Source: Aromatoleum aromaticum EbN1 | GTDB taxonomy: Bacteria > Pseudomonadota > Gammaproteobacteria > Burkholderiales > Rhodocyclaceae | Assembly (NCBI RefSeq): GCF_000025965.1 | Contig: NC_006513.1 | Location: 1 to 64,000 of the forward strand | Length of the DNA: 64,000 bases | Direction: 5' to 3' | In this document: positions 14,133-24,282 of the stretch, one piece after another | How the letters are laid out: each line of letters opens with the position of its first letter | Position numbering within the stretch: position 1 is the first letter of the stretch | The notes under the pieces: model-generated | The model's database searches: none | What the model saw: the letters and a program-made list of their open reading frames with translations, nothing else | Told to the model about the DNA's origin: nothing | Program-made: the position numbers and the translations under genes

Positions 14133-15088
14133 GTATCGCTTGCTCCCTCACTTGCCGCCTGCGCTGCCGGCATTTTTGCACTGGGCCGTGCGATGCGGCT
14201 GTCGAACGGATGGTCTCGGCGGGCGACGAAGTTCAATATACGGCTCACATAGGCGCGAGTTTCAGGGTAAGGCGGCACGCCCCGGTATCGGTCGACTGCG
14301 CCCTCGCCCGCATTGTAGCCGGCGGCTGCGAGTGCGATATCGCCGCGAAAATACGCGAGCAGCCAACGCAAATAGGCAAGACCCCCCTTGATGTTTTCGC
14401 GCGGATCGAACGGATCGCGGACATTGAAGCGTGCCGCCGTGTCCGGGATCAGCTGCATGACGCCCATTGCATTCTTCGGCGAGACGGCTCCCGCATCGAG
14501 CCGCGACTCGGCCACCGCGATCGCCAGCGCGAACCGGGGGCTGATCTGATAGGTGGGGGCGAGCTCGATGATCATGCGCGCAATGCGCTGCCGTTCGGCT
14601 GACAGCGAGCGGATGTGGGTCTCCGGATTCCATTCATGATCGTCGAGCGCGACCGCCGGCGCGGCGTTGAGGCAAGGGGGAACCTGCCCGCTGTGACCGC
14701 CGGTGAAGCGCAGCATCCGTCGTGCCTGCACGTCCCCGCGCGCGGCCGCCATCGCGAACAGCGTTCCGGCATATGCATCGTTACGCCGCGTCCCCCGTCC
14801 GTTGGCATACATCCAGCCGAGGGCGTACATCGCTTCGGCATCGCCGAGGCGCGCTGCCTCGCAATAATGCGCGACTGCGCGGGCGGGATTGCGCGGTACG
14901 CCTTCGCCGTGTTCGTGGGCGACACCCTGCTGGACGAGATAGCGTGCATGCGCTGCGAGCTTCGCGTCGGGGACACCCTGCTCCTTGCGCTCGCCGGCAT
15001 ACGCGGACGGCGCCACAGTGCCGGCCGCAAGGACGAAAAGCAGCGCTGCACGACAGCGATCATGGCGGAGTTTGTAGCGTTTCATCAT
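14129..15088 (-). CDS. Lytic transglycosylase with Sel1 repeats
   Basis: This 319-residue exported protein has a signal peptide (to about residue 31, SAYA-G) and Sel1-type repeats (about 45-125). A Slt-type transglycosylase domain (about 170-290) has the catalytic Glu in AIAVAESRLDAGAVSPKNA, followed by GVMQLIPDTA and AAAGYNAGEGAV. It cleaves peptidoglycan, and Sel1 repeats may position it in an envelope complex. The ATG preceded by a run of seven G is chosen over an upstream start that would bury the signal peptide. Confidence 0.88.
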   Translation of the reverse strand: MMKRYKLRHDRCRAALLFVLAAGTVAPSAYAGERKEQGVPDAKLAAHARYLVQQGVAHEHGEGVPRNPARAVAHYCEAARLGDAEAMYALGWMYANGRGTRRNDAYAGTLFAMAAARGDVQARRMLRFTGGHSGQVPPCLNAAPAVALDDHEWNPETHIRSLSAERQRIARMIIELAPTYQISPRFALAIAVAESRLDAGAVSPKNAMGVMQLIPDTAARFNVRDPFDPRENIKGGLAYLRWLLAYFRGDIALAAAGYNAGEGAVDRYRGVPPYPETRAYVSRILNFVARRDHPFDSRIARPSAKMPAAQAASEGASDT

Positions 15089-15141
15089 CCCCCCCAATGG
15101 CATTGGCCCGGCTGCCGATACAGGTGTTCTAGCAGATGCTC

Positions 15142-16422
15142 CTAGAGTCGCCAAACCGTTACACCCGCCTTGGCCAATGCATCGGCGTCATAGGACGATT
15201 TCACATCGGAAAAAACGCCTCCCGGCAGCAGCTTGCCTGCGAACTCATCCAGCTGCATATCGAGATAGGGCGCATGGGAAACGGCCGCCACCATTGCCGC
15301 GGCCTTCGGCAGCGCTTCCCACGGCTCCAGACGCATGCCGTATTCGCGGGCTGCCTCGGCCGGCGCGGCGACAGGGTCATGGACATGCACGGTGCAACCG
15401 AAGCTCTCGAGCTCGCGGATCACGTCGATGACCTTGCTGTTGCGCAGGTCCGGGCAATTTTCCTTGAATGTGAGCCCCAGCACGATGACATCGCAGCCCC
15501 TGATCGAGTGCCCCGCCTGGATCATCTGTTTGACGGTTTGTTCGGCGACATATTTCCCCATGCCGTCGTTGATGCGCCGCCCGGCGAGAATGACCTGCGG
15601 ATGATGACCGAGCATTTCCGCCTTGTGCGTCAGATAATACGGGTCGACTCCGATGCAGTGGCCGCCGACGAGGCCGGGCCTGAACGGCAGGAAGTTCCAC
15701 TTCGTCCCGGCCGCCTGCAGCACTTCGGTGGTATCGATTCCGATCTTGTGGAAAATCACCGCCAGTTCGTTCATCAGCGCGATATTGAGATCGCGTTGTG
15801 TATTCTCGATGACTTTCGCCGCCTCGGCGACCTTGATGGAACTGGCGGGATAAACTCCGGCGCTTATGATCGCCCCATAGACTTCCTTGACCTTCTGCAG
15901 CGTCTGCGGCGTATCGCCTGAAACCACCTTGACGATTTTCGTCACCGTGCGCTCCTTGTCGCCCGGATTGATGCGCTCAGGTGAATAACCGACAAAGAAA
16001 TCCTGCTTCCACTTCAGCCCCGATTCCCGTTCGATGATCGGAATGCAGACTTCTTCTGTCGCTCCCGGATACACCGTGGATTCGAACACCACTACCGCGC
16101 CGCGCTTGAGATTGCGGCCCACCGTTTCCGACGAGTGGATCAATGGGGTGAAATCCGGCTTATGAGCAATATCGACCGGCGTCGGCACGGCCACAACGAT
16201 GAAGTCCGCCTCGCGAATGTGGGCCGGATCGGAATGACAACCGAGATGAATCGCGGCGCGAAGATCGTCCGACGACACTTCCCCGGTCGGATCGACGAAG
16301 TCGCGGTAAGCGGCGACCTTGTCGGCCGAGAGGTCGAAGCCGATGGTCTTGAATTTCTTGCCGAACTCGACAGCAAGGGGAAGCCCGACGTAGCCGAGGC
16401 CGATCACGGCGATGATGGTCAT
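15142..16422 (-). CDS. tviB: UDP-N-acetyl-hexosamine 6-dehydrogenase (VipA/TviB family)
   Basis: This 426-residue nucleotide-sugar dehydrogenase has an NAD-binding GLGYVG at 8-13 and the conserved STVYPGATEE. The catalytic Cys256 is in GGHCIGVDPYY, and the C-terminal UDP-binding domain has GLTFKENCPDLRNSK. It oxidises UDP-GlcNAc or UDP-GalNAc to the uronic acid for surface polysaccharide. It lies 53 bp downstream of prsT on the same strand, matching many exosortase/PEP-CTERM polysaccharide loci. The exact sugar is inferred from the TviB-like sequence. Confidence 0.9.
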   Translation of the reverse strand: MTIIAVIGLGYVGLPLAVEFGKKFKTIGFDLSADKVAAYRDFVDPTGEVSSDDLRAAIHLGCHSDPAHIREADFIVVAVPTPVDIAHKPDFTPLIHSSETVGRNLKRGAVVVFESTVYPGATEEVCIPIIERESGLKWKQDFFVGYSPERINPGDKERTVTKIVKVVSGDTPQTLQKVKEVYGAIISAGVYPASSIKVAEAAKVIENTQRDLNIALMNELAVIFHKIGIDTTEVLQAAGTKWNFLPFRPGLVGGHCIGVDPYYLTHKAEMLGHHPQVILAGRRINDGMGKYVAEQTVKQMIQAGHSIRGCDVIVLGLTFKENCPDLRNSKVIDVIRELESFGCTVHVHDPVAAPAEAAREYGMRLEPWEALPKAAAMVAAVSHAPYLDMQLDEFAGKLLPGGVFSDVKSSYDADALAKAGVTVWRL

Positions 16423-16475
16423 GAATGCGAGTCCCTAAAGGTTTCCGATACGCCGGTGCCTGAATGCTCGAGACC

Positions 16476-19262
16476 TTACAACCCTTGCTTCAGTTTGGTC
16501 GCTTCGGCATGCAACGGACTTCCCGCAGGCGCCTGCCCGAGCAGATTGTCGAGTTCCTTGCGAGCGTCGTCCTTGCGATCGGCTTTGAGGTAGGCCTTCG
16601 CGAGATTCAGCCGGAGCACCCCGGCCCCCGGAGACAGTCCAACAGCCTTGCGAAGATTTTCGAGGCCCTCGTCGCGTTGGCCGCGCTCCACCTGAAGCGT
16701 ACCCAGCGTGTCAAGAATCGCCGGGTTATTGGGCGCCAGTTTCAGCGCCCGCTCGGCCAGCGCGAGCGCCTCCGGATCCTTACGCTGCCCGGCGATCCAT
16801 GCCAGGTTGTTCAGCACCTGAGCATTGTCCGGACTTAACTCATCCACCTTGTGAAATAGCTTTTCGGCCTCGTCAAGCCGCCGCTCTGCAAGTGCCCGCC
16901 CGGCAAGATAGCTGCGCAATACCACGTCCTTCGGGTGGGTACGGAGCCAGTCGGCAGCCGTCTTCGCCGCATCCGGTGCCTTGCCGGCCAACACTTGTGC
17001 GGCATGCAACTTGGCAGCAGTTTGAGCCAAAGCCTCAAGCTCGAGTGCCTTGCGATATGCCTGCACGGCCGGCTCCCAGTTGGCACTGGCGGCGTGGATC
17101 TGACCTTCAAGAAGCGGGCCGGCCGCCGCCTTCGGACGCTGCTTCTGAACTGTTGCCGAAATTTTCAGAGCCTCATCCGTCCGCTTGTCTTCGGCCAGCA
17201 GCGAAGCAAGGCGCTGCTGGGCTTCGAACATGTCCGGCTTATGCTCGAGCGCCCGGCGCAGCGACCGCTCGGCCCCTGCACGGTCCTTCGCAAACCGTTG
17301 CATATCCGCTACTTCGGCCAGCGATGGAGGAGATTGCGACACCAGCTCAGACAACTTGTTTAGTGAGGAGACCGCCTGTTGTTGATCGCCCGCTGCCAGC
17401 TGGGCCCGCGCCAGCATACTGATTGCCTGGGGCTGATCGGCGTGGCCGGCGGCGGCTTCCTGCGCGATCAAGAGCGCTTTTTTCGGGTCTTTGCTGCCAA
17501 GGTAATAGCGCACCAGTGCAAGTTTCGGCGCAAGCGCAGCCGGATTCGCACCGGCCGCACGTTTGAGCATCGATACTACTTCTGCCGGTTTTGCCTCGGT
17601 GCGGGCCAACAGATCGGCAAGCAACAAGTGCGCTTCGACGTTTTTCGGATTGGTTGCGACGATCTTTTCGAAGCGCTTGCGGGCGTCATCGGGGCGTTTC
17701 TCCCCAATATCCATCCGCGCGAGATTTGCCGCCGCGGCCACGGAATCAGGATTCAGTTCGAGGGCTTTTTCGAAAGCCAGGCGAGCCCCTGCAGCATCCT
17801 TTCGGGCGAGCAGAATTCCTCCCTTGAGCACATGCGTCTGCGGGTTATTCGGCTGCTTGGCTTCGAGTTGCCGCTGCGCAGCCATCGCCTTGTCGAGCTC
17901 GCCGCTGCGAAGGTACGCAAGAATCATGATCACATCAGCATGCCCCGTGTCGGACTCGAGATCCGACGCCGCTTCGAGATCGGCAAAAGCCTCGCTGGCG
18001 TCCCCGCCCAGCAACTTCGACACCCCGAGGCGCGTCCGCGCCATTGCATTCTCCGGCTCTACCGCCGCCACCTTGGCAAAATACTCCGCTGCACGGTCAA
18101 GATCGCCATTGGCCACGTGGATCCGCCCGGCCAGGCCCATCGTCGCGCTATCTACGGACGATGCATCCAGCAGCGGTTGCAGGGTCGTCAGCGCGCGACC
18201 CTGATCTCCGGACGCCATTAGCGACATCGCAAGCATTCGACGCGCTAGCGGCTGTTTCGGAGCCCGGGCCAGAACTACCCCCAAGTGTTCCTGGGCCAGG
18301 ACGTGTTGATTCAGGCGGATGTGGATGGCTCCGGCGAGTAGGCGCGCGGGCAGATAATCCGGAGCCAGCCGCACCGCCTCGGTGACGTTGTCGCGCGCCT
18401 CCTCAATTCTGTTGTTCCGCAGATCGACCAACGCCTGGAGGTAGCGCGTCGAGGGATGCTGCGGCGCACTCTTCTTCATCGCCTCCAGATGCGGCATCGC
18501 TTCGTCTACGCGGTTTTCCCGCAGCAGCATCGATACCAGCGCGAAGTGGTAGTTCACCGCCTTCGGCCGAGCCTTGATCGCCTCCTCAAGGGCGGCCGCT
18601 GCGCCGGGAATGTCCTTCCTCATCAGCAACACATCAGCTCGAACGGCATGAGCATCGGCGGCGCCCGGGTCTGCCGCAATGGCGGCATCGGCGTCGGCGA
18701 GCGCTCCGTCGAGTTCTCCGGCGGACAACTTTACCTGCGCCAGGCCTGCCCGTGCGGACCCGCTGGATGGATCGGCCACCGCCGCGGCCTCATACGCCGC
18801 CCGGGCCTTTTCGAGGTCCCCCTTGGCGAAATGCGCACCACCCACCGCGCCGAGCAGCACGGCCTGTCCGGCACGATCGTCGAGCGTTTTGCCCTCGAAC
18901 TCCTTCAGCACCTGGTCGAACTCGCCGGACAGCAGAAGGGCTCGCGCCAGCAGTGGGCTGACCTGTGCGTCCGGATAGCCGCGTTCCGCAGCCCGGCGCA
19001 AGTCCTTCACTGCGCCCGCAATGTTGCCCTGTTCGAGGTTTACGCGGCCCAGAAGAAAACGCGCTTCTATCAGATTGCCATCTTTCTGGAGCGCATTCTT
19101 CAATTGAATCCCCGCCGCATTGGGGTCGTTCTTGGCGAGATAATCCTTCGCGGAGCGGAGCATGGTTTCCGGGTCATCACTGCAGGCCGTCAACAGCGCA
19201 GCGCTTAGGGCGACGGTAACAATTCGGCGAACAGTTGCGCCTGAAGCCTTCCGATTGGACAC
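16476..19262 (-). CDS. prsT: PEP-CTERM system TPR lipoprotein PrsT
   Basis: This protein has 928 residues. A lipoprotein signal ends at Cys27 (LLTAC), so it is anchored at a membrane face. The rest is a near-continuous array of TPR units (for example ARAGLAQVKLSAGELDGALA) as in the TIGR02917 family. It accompanies PrsR and PrsK in exosortase A/polysaccharide loci and probably organises export or assembly of the polymer. The start is a GTG with AAGGAG upstream, 2 bp after the prsR stop; a longer in-frame opening inside prsR is rejected. Confidence 0.92.
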   Translation of the reverse strand: MSNRKASGATVRRIVTVALSAALLTACSDDPETMLRSAKDYLAKNDPNAAGIQLKNALQKDGNLIEARFLLGRVNLEQGNIAGAVKDLRRAAERGYPDAQVSPLLARALLLSGEFDQVLKEFEGKTLDDRAGQAVLLGAVGGAHFAKGDLEKARAAYEAAAVADPSSGSARAGLAQVKLSAGELDGALADADAAIAADPGAADAHAVRADVLLMRKDIPGAAAALEEAIKARPKAVNYHFALVSMLLRENRVDEAMPHLEAMKKSAPQHPSTRYLQALVDLRNNRIEEARDNVTEAVRLAPDYLPARLLAGAIHIRLNQHVLAQEHLGVVLARAPKQPLARRMLAMSLMASGDQGRALTTLQPLLDASSVDSATMGLAGRIHVANGDLDRAAEYFAKVAAVEPENAMARTRLGVSKLLGGDASEAFADLEAASDLESDTGHADVIMILAYLRSGELDKAMAAQRQLEAKQPNNPQTHVLKGGILLARKDAAGARLAFEKALELNPDSVAAAANLARMDIGEKRPDDARKRFEKIVATNPKNVEAHLLLADLLARTEAKPAEVVSMLKRAAGANPAALAPKLALVRYYLGSKDPKKALLIAQEAAAGHADQPQAISMLARAQLAAGDQQQAVSSLNKLSELVSQSPPSLAEVADMQRFAKDRAGAERSLRRALEHKPDMFEAQQRLASLLAEDKRTDEALKISATVQKQRPKAAAGPLLEGQIHAASANWEPAVQAYRKALELEALAQTAAKLHAAQVLAGKAPDAAKTAADWLRTHPKDVVLRSYLAGRALAERRLDEAEKLFHKVDELSPDNAQVLNNLAWIAGQRKDPEALALAERALKLAPNNPAILDTLGTLQVERGQRDEGLENLRKAVGLSPGAGVLRLNLAKAYLKADRKDDARKELDNLLGQAPAGSPLHAEATKLKQGL

Positions 19263-19264
19263 GG

Positions 19265-20623
19265 TCAGTTCTCCTTCTTCAAAGCGAAACGGTTCATGAG
19301 GTCGTAAAGCGACGGACGGCTCACGCCGAGGATCTCGGCCGCGCGGGCAATATTGCCGTTGGTGCGCGCCAGCACCCGCACGACGGCCCGCCGTTCCGCC
19401 TCGTCGCGCACCTGTCGCAAGTTGAGGTGCTGCAGATCGGGGTCGACGCTGTCCAGACCGAGATCGTCGGCCGTGATGCGGCTTCCCTCGGTCATGATGA
19501 CGGCGCGCTTGAGGCAGTTCTCCAGTTCCCGCACGTTGCCCGGCCAGCGATGCGATTCGATTGCCGCCACCGCGTCGTCGCCCAGGTGCATCGTTCCCCG
19601 TCCATTGGCCTGCGCGAAGCGCTGCACGAACGCATGCGCGAGAAGCACCGCGTCGCCGTCCCGGTCGCGCAGTGGCGGGATTTCGATGACGATTTCGGCA
19701 AGGCGGTAATAGAGGTCCTCGCGGAACAGCCCGGCGCTGATCTGCGCCTTCAGGTCGCGGTGCGTCGCGCACACGATCCGTACATCGACCGCGATCTCTT
19801 CCCTGCCGCCGATCCTCTCGATGACCCGCTCCTGCAGGAAACGCAGCAGCTTCGCCTGCAGCGCCATCGGCAGATCGCCAATTTCGTCGAGGAAAAAAGT
19901 CCCCTTGTGCGCAGCTTCGATCTTGCCCTGCGTCTGTTTCACGGCCCCGGTAAAAGCCCCTTTCTCGTAGCCGAACAGTTCGCTTTCGAGCAGCGTCTCC
20001 GGGATGGCGGCACAGTTGATCGCGACAAAGCGCTCCTTGGCGCGCGTCGACATCGCGTGCAAGCCGCGCGCCAGGATTTCCTTGCCAGTGCCGCTTTCTC
20101 CGAGGAGCGCGACCGTCACGTTCGCCGGCGCCACTTTCTCGACGGTGCGGCAGACCTTGAGCATCGCCGAATCCCGCGTCAGGACGGCGGCCAAGCCGCT
20201 TCCCTGGAGCGCCACCAGACGCAGGTTTTCCATTTGCAGGTCGTGCAGGCGAAAAGCACGGTCGATCGTCAGGCCGAGCAACTCAGGTTCAAAAGGCTTG
20301 CCGAAGAAATCGTAGGCCCCCATCGCGACCGCCTTCACCGCGTTTTCGCGGTCATGCTGCCCGGTCAGGACGATGACTTTGGTATCGGGGGCCAGCGCGA
20401 GCATCTCGCCCAGCAGGCGAAATCCCTCGACGCCGTCATCGGGCGTGGGGGGCAGCCCGAGATCCATCGTCACGACCGCCGGCTCATGACGTCTCAATTG
20501 CGTGATCGCGCTTTCCCGATCGCTCGCGACAACTGTTTCGAAAGCGTCGAAAGCCCAGCGCATCTGTTTCTGAAGTGCCGGATCGTCCTCGACGATCAGC
20601 AGCGTACGCCGCTTGTCATTCAT
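19265..20623 (-). CDS. prsR: PEP-CTERM-box response regulator PrsR (sigma54 activator)
   Basis: This 452-residue NtrC-type activator has a receiver domain (about 8-125, phosphoacceptor Asp in VVTMDLGLP). Its AAA+ domain carries Walker A GESGTGKE and the sigma54-contact loop GAFTGA, and a Fis-type HTH lies at the end (RAAEILGVSRPSLYDLM). With PrsK it should activate RpoN-dependent genes that carry the PEP-CTERM box. It overlaps prsK by 8 bp and is followed directly by prsT. Confidence 0.94.
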   Translation of the reverse strand: MNDKRRTLLIVEDDPALQKQMRWAFDAFETVVASDRESAITQLRRHEPAVVTMDLGLPPTPDDGVEGFRLLGEMLALAPDTKVIVLTGQHDRENAVKAVAMGAYDFFGKPFEPELLGLTIDRAFRLHDLQMENLRLVALQGSGLAAVLTRDSAMLKVCRTVEKVAPANVTVALLGESGTGKEILARGLHAMSTRAKERFVAINCAAIPETLLESELFGYEKGAFTGAVKQTQGKIEAAHKGTFFLDEIGDLPMALQAKLLRFLQERVIERIGGREEIAVDVRIVCATHRDLKAQISAGLFREDLYYRLAEIVIEIPPLRDRDGDAVLLAHAFVQRFAQANGRGTMHLGDDAVAAIESHRWPGNVRELENCLKRAVIMTEGSRITADDLGLDSVDPDLQHLNLRQVRDEAERRAVVRVLARTNGNIARAAEILGVSRPSLYDLMNRFALKKEN

Positions 20624-22721
20624 GATTTTCGCGTACCCTTTCCCGTGTTGCTGGCAAATCCGGATCGGCCCGGGCAGAAACGGGCAATACCACGGTCACG
20701 CAGGTACCGCGCCCCGCTTCACTGTCAAAATGAATGCGGCCTCCCAGTTCGTGAATGTACTGCTGGGTCTCGTAGACCCCAATACCCATTCCCGTGGATT
20801 TACTTGTGTGAAATGGCTTGAACAGGCGCTCTTTCATGAACTCGGACGTCATCCCGCAGCCGCTATCCTCGACCGCGACACGGGCCGAGGACGGATCCGG
20901 CATATCGACCCTTATTGTCACCTTGCCATCGTCCTGCGTCGCATCGAGGGCGTTCTGCACGAGATGCCCGATCACGCGCTCGAGCCGTTCGGGATGCGCC
21001 TGGACTTCGAGTCGGTGATCGCGGTCCGCGAACACCTCCACCGTCGGCTGCTGGTGACGCTTGGTCGCCTGGATACGATCGGCCAACGCACAAAGATCGA
21101 CCCGCCTGTGCGGATCGATCGAACGTTTTTCCTGCAATTGCGCCATCAGCGCGCGCATGCGCGATTCGACATGCGCGACCGTGTCGAGCATGTCTGCCTG
21201 GAACGCCGGATTGTGCTTGTGACGCTCGGCGTTGCGCAGCATCAGCGACAGTTGGGCGACGAGATTCTTCAGGTCGTGAACGACGAACGCGGACATGCGG
21301 TTGAAGGAGTCGAACTTGCGCGACTCCAGCAAGGCTTCGGTCACCTGCATGCGTGCGAGATAGCTCGCGGCCTGGCGCTGTGCCGTCTTGAGCAGGTCGA
21401 GCACTTCCCAGTCGACCTCGAACGCGGTGCGAGGTGAATTGAGCACCACGAAGCCGACCAGCGCGCCCGGCGACTTGAGCGGCACGACGAGCCACGCATC
21501 GGGTATCGCGGACAGCCACAGCGGCAACACCAGACCGTCGTAATGAGCGGGACGGGAGCGGAACTCCTCGAGATTGAGGATCCATTCACGCTCGTCGAGA
21601 AAACGGCATAGAGCGCTGCCCTCGTCCTCGAAAGCGTCCGAAGCCCCTTGATTGAGGCGCGCGTTGACAGAGAAGCGATCGCTCGCGTCCTTCAGCCAGA
21701 GCGTTCCGCCGGAACTCTCGACCAGATCCGAAAGTGCCTTTATGACCGATTGCCCGAGGTCCAGGGTGCCGCCGGCGGACGAAAGCGCCTGAGTGAAGCG
21801 CAACCATTCGTTGCGGTAATCGTAGCGGTAGGGGAACAGGTGCTTGTTGATGAACACTCTAAGGCGGGCCCGCTGCGACCCCGAGAAGAGGAAAACCAGC
21901 AGCAGCAGGAGCCCGGCGAAGAGCAGGGTCAGTTGCAGGGCCCGGCCCCAGTTCCCGCCAAAATAGCGAACGTAGTATCCGGCTGCGGCGATCACCAGCA
22001 GGTACAGGCCCGACACCGCCAGCGCAGTGGAATGAAACGCCATTTCCCGCGATACCGAGATCCGCAGCGTCCACGACGGCGTACGCGCCGCTGAAACCGC
22101 GATCAGGGGAATCACCAGAGCATGGGCGATGCCCCGCACTCCCCACACATCGGGATCGAGGCGGCCGAACAGGTATCCGTCGGCGAACAGGTACAGTTCG
22201 AATACATAGCCTGCGGCCAGGCCGAGGCACAATGGTTTCAGTCCCCAGCGCGATTCCGCCGGTATCGCACGGAAAAGCTGCTCGACGAGCACCAGGCCGA
22301 ACACCGCAGCCACCAGAAAGGCGGCGAGCATCAGGTTTGCCGGTTTGAGATCGACGGGCAGATCGAGACCGGAAAGCGCTATCGCGATGAACTCGGCGGA
22401 GACCACGAGCACAGCGAACCCTGCCGGCCACCGCAGCCGGTTTCCCCCCAACGGGCGCAGCAGCACAAGCAGGAAGGCAAACCAACAAGCGCTGCGGAAG
22501 ACATCCAGCGCCGCGGCCACTACCGCCAGCCACGCGCTCGGATAAAGGACGAGAAAAGTGCCCGCAAGGGCCCATGACGTGCTGCTGCCCACGGCAAGAA
22601 GCAGAAAACCGCCCGCAATGCCGCCGCGCCATGCAAGCAGAAGATACAGACCGAAAAGAAGGTAAGCTGCCGCGGCTCCGCCGTAGCCCCATACCGCGAC
22701 GTCGGACAGCTCAACACCCAT
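20616..22721 (-). CDS. prsK: PEP-CTERM system sensor histidine kinase PrsK
   Basis: This 701-residue membrane kinase has about eight or nine N-terminal hydrophobic helices (to about residue 300). A GAF-like region (about 330-480) follows, then the phosphoacceptor His in FVVHDLKNLVAQ and an ATPase domain with NALDAT, DSGCGM and TGMGIG motifs. It partners with PrsR. The ATG at 22721 follows a run of eight G and gives the family length; the upstream extension has no coding character. The stimulus is unknown. Confidence 0.93.
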   Translation of the reverse strand: MGVELSDVAVWGYGGAAAAYLLFGLYLLLAWRGGIAGGFLLLAVGSSTSWALAGTFLVLYPSAWLAVVAAALDVFRSACWFAFLLVLLRPLGGNRLRWPAGFAVLVVSAEFIAIALSGLDLPVDLKPANLMLAAFLVAAVFGLVLVEQLFRAIPAESRWGLKPLCLGLAAGYVFELYLFADGYLFGRLDPDVWGVRGIAHALVIPLIAVSAARTPSWTLRISVSREMAFHSTALAVSGLYLLVIAAAGYYVRYFGGNWGRALQLTLLFAGLLLLLVFLFSGSQRARLRVFINKHLFPYRYDYRNEWLRFTQALSSAGGTLDLGQSVIKALSDLVESSGGTLWLKDASDRFSVNARLNQGASDAFEDEGSALCRFLDEREWILNLEEFRSRPAHYDGLVLPLWLSAIPDAWLVVPLKSPGALVGFVVLNSPRTAFEVDWEVLDLLKTAQRQAASYLARMQVTEALLESRKFDSFNRMSAFVVHDLKNLVAQLSLMLRNAERHKHNPAFQADMLDTVAHVESRMRALMAQLQEKRSIDPHRRVDLCALADRIQATKRHQQPTVEVFADRDHRLEVQAHPERLERVIGHLVQNALDATQDDGKVTIRVDMPDPSSARVAVEDSGCGMTSEFMKERLFKPFHTSKSTGMGIGVYETQQYIHELGGRIHFDSEAGRGTCVTVVLPVSARADPDLPATRERVRENHE

Positions 22722-22815
22722 CAGCCCCCCCCAAGAGCAAGTCGTCTCGTCAACTGAACAGGACACGGATTCTGGCCCTCCGCTGGGTCTGCGAAAGTCG
22801 CCAGCCGATATCCAG

Positions 22816-24201
22816 TCAGTGTGCACCCTCTCCGGTCAGGACGACCCTGACCGTTTCGAACAGTACGAGGGTATCGAGCACGATGGTGTGGTTCTTCACG
22901 TAATACAAATCGTATTGCAGCTTCTGAACGGCATCGTCCACCGAAGCGCCATACTGGTATCGGACCTGCGCCCAGCCTGTGACCCCCGGCTTGACGCAGT
23001 GGCGAACGGCATAGAAGGGGATCTCCTGAGCCAGTTGATCGACGAAGAACGGGCGCTCCGGGCGGGGTCCGACGAGACTCATTTCACCTTTCAGGACGTT
23101 GAAAATCTGCGGGAGCTCGTCGATGCGCAGCTTGCGGATCACCCTCCCGACCCGAGTCACCCTGTCGTCCCCGGATACCGCCCAACGCGGCTTGCCGTCC
23201 TTTTCGGCGTCGCGCCGCATGCTGCGAAACTTGATGACACGAAACACCCGCCCGCCCAGCCCGACCCTCTCCTGCCGATAGAAAATCGGCGCACCATCCT
23301 CCAGCGCGATCAGCAGCGCGGTGACCGCCATCACCGGCAGGGCGGCCAGCAACAGGATCGACGATGCAGCCAGATCGAAGCAGCGCTTGACGAACGCGCG
23401 CGCGAGGCCTTGTCTGAAACCGTCGCCATAGATCAGCCAGCTGGCCTTCAGCGAATCGATGCGGACCTGTCCCTGCACGCGTTCGAAGAAGGACGACAGA
23501 TCCAGCACCCGGACGCCCCACACCTTGCAGTCAAGTAATTCACGAATCGGAAGGACACCTCCGCGGCGTTCCCGCACGGCGACGATCACCTCGTTCACCC
23601 GAAGCTGCCGGACAGTCTGAAGAAGGTCCTTGCAGTCGAGTACACGCCCCCGGTCGACGTCGACCGAATCCTCCCCTTCCACCGCATAGAAGCCGACTAC
23701 CTCCATGCCGCTGCGCCTCGGGCTGCCCAGCGATCGCTCCACCGTCACCGCGTCCGCGCCCGTACCGATGATCAGCACGCGCGGGGCGAACATCGAAGTC
23801 GCCCAGTGGCGGTTGATCACCGCCCGCATCAGGAGGACCAGACCCAGCAACAGCATTACCGAAATCTGCATTGCCTCGGAGGCGAAATAGTTCCACGGAA
23901 GCACGAGGAACACCCCGAACGCCACCGGGATACTCACGACAATCGAGATCAGCACGCGGCCTATCGCGGTGCGCGTCGACCACTCGCCTTCGGCCGGCCG
24001 GTACAGTCCCATCGCGCTGTTCAGCAGGATCATCGCGATCGCGAAAAGCAGCGCCGAAGGCACGATGACGCGCCAGTCCACCGCCCCGCCGCGCACCTGT
24101 ACCGCCACCGCGAATATCACCGCCATGAAAAGCACGAGGGCGTCGAAGACGACCTGTTGCAGGACGTGGGACGGAAAATAGTGACTGAAGATTTTTAGCA
24201 T
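22816..24201 (-). CDS. Undecaprenyl-phosphate sugar transferase, XrtA/PEP-CTERM type (TIGR03013)
   Basis: This 461-residue polyprenyl-phosphate hexose-1-phosphate transferase has five N-terminal membrane helices and a CoA-binding-like Rossmann region (about 135-230, LIIGTGADA). The C-terminal catalytic domain has KFRSMRRDAE, RKLRIDELPQIFNVLKG, SLVGPRPERP and PGVTGWAQV. It starts synthesis of the lipid-linked repeat of the polysaccharide. It lies 95 bp upstream of prsK on the same strand. The ATG at 24201 gives the family start MLKIFSHYF. Confidence 0.93.
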   Translation of the reverse strand: MLKIFSHYFPSHVLQQVVFDALVLFMAVIFAVAVQVRGGAVDWRVIVPSALLFAIAMILLNSAMGLYRPAEGEWSTRTAIGRVLISIVVSIPVAFGVFLVLPWNYFASEAMQISVMLLLGLVLLMRAVINRHWATSMFAPRVLIIGTGADAVTVERSLGSPRRSGMEVVGFYAVEGEDSVDVDRGRVLDCKDLLQTVRQLRVNEVIVAVRERRGGVLPIRELLDCKVWGVRVLDLSSFFERVQGQVRIDSLKASWLIYGDGFRQGLARAFVKRCFDLAASSILLLAALPVMAVTALLIALEDGAPIFYRQERVGLGGRVFRVIKFRSMRRDAEKDGKPRWAVSGDDRVTRVGRVIRKLRIDELPQIFNVLKGEMSLVGPRPERPFFVDQLAQEIPFYAVRHCVKPGVTGWAQVRYQYGASVDDAVQKLQYDLYYVKNHTIVLDTLVLFETVRVVLTGEGAH

Positions 24202-24282
24202 CGGCACATCCTGGATTACGCGAGCAATTGGAATCACCTGGTCCCGAAAGGATCTCCTTCGTTTCCGGGTCGAGACACGTAC

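Noticed and set aside
19263-19772. N-terminal extension of PrsT into prsR
   Set aside because: The lipoprotein signal and the GTG with AAGGAG define the start at 19262; the extension is an antiregister of prsR.
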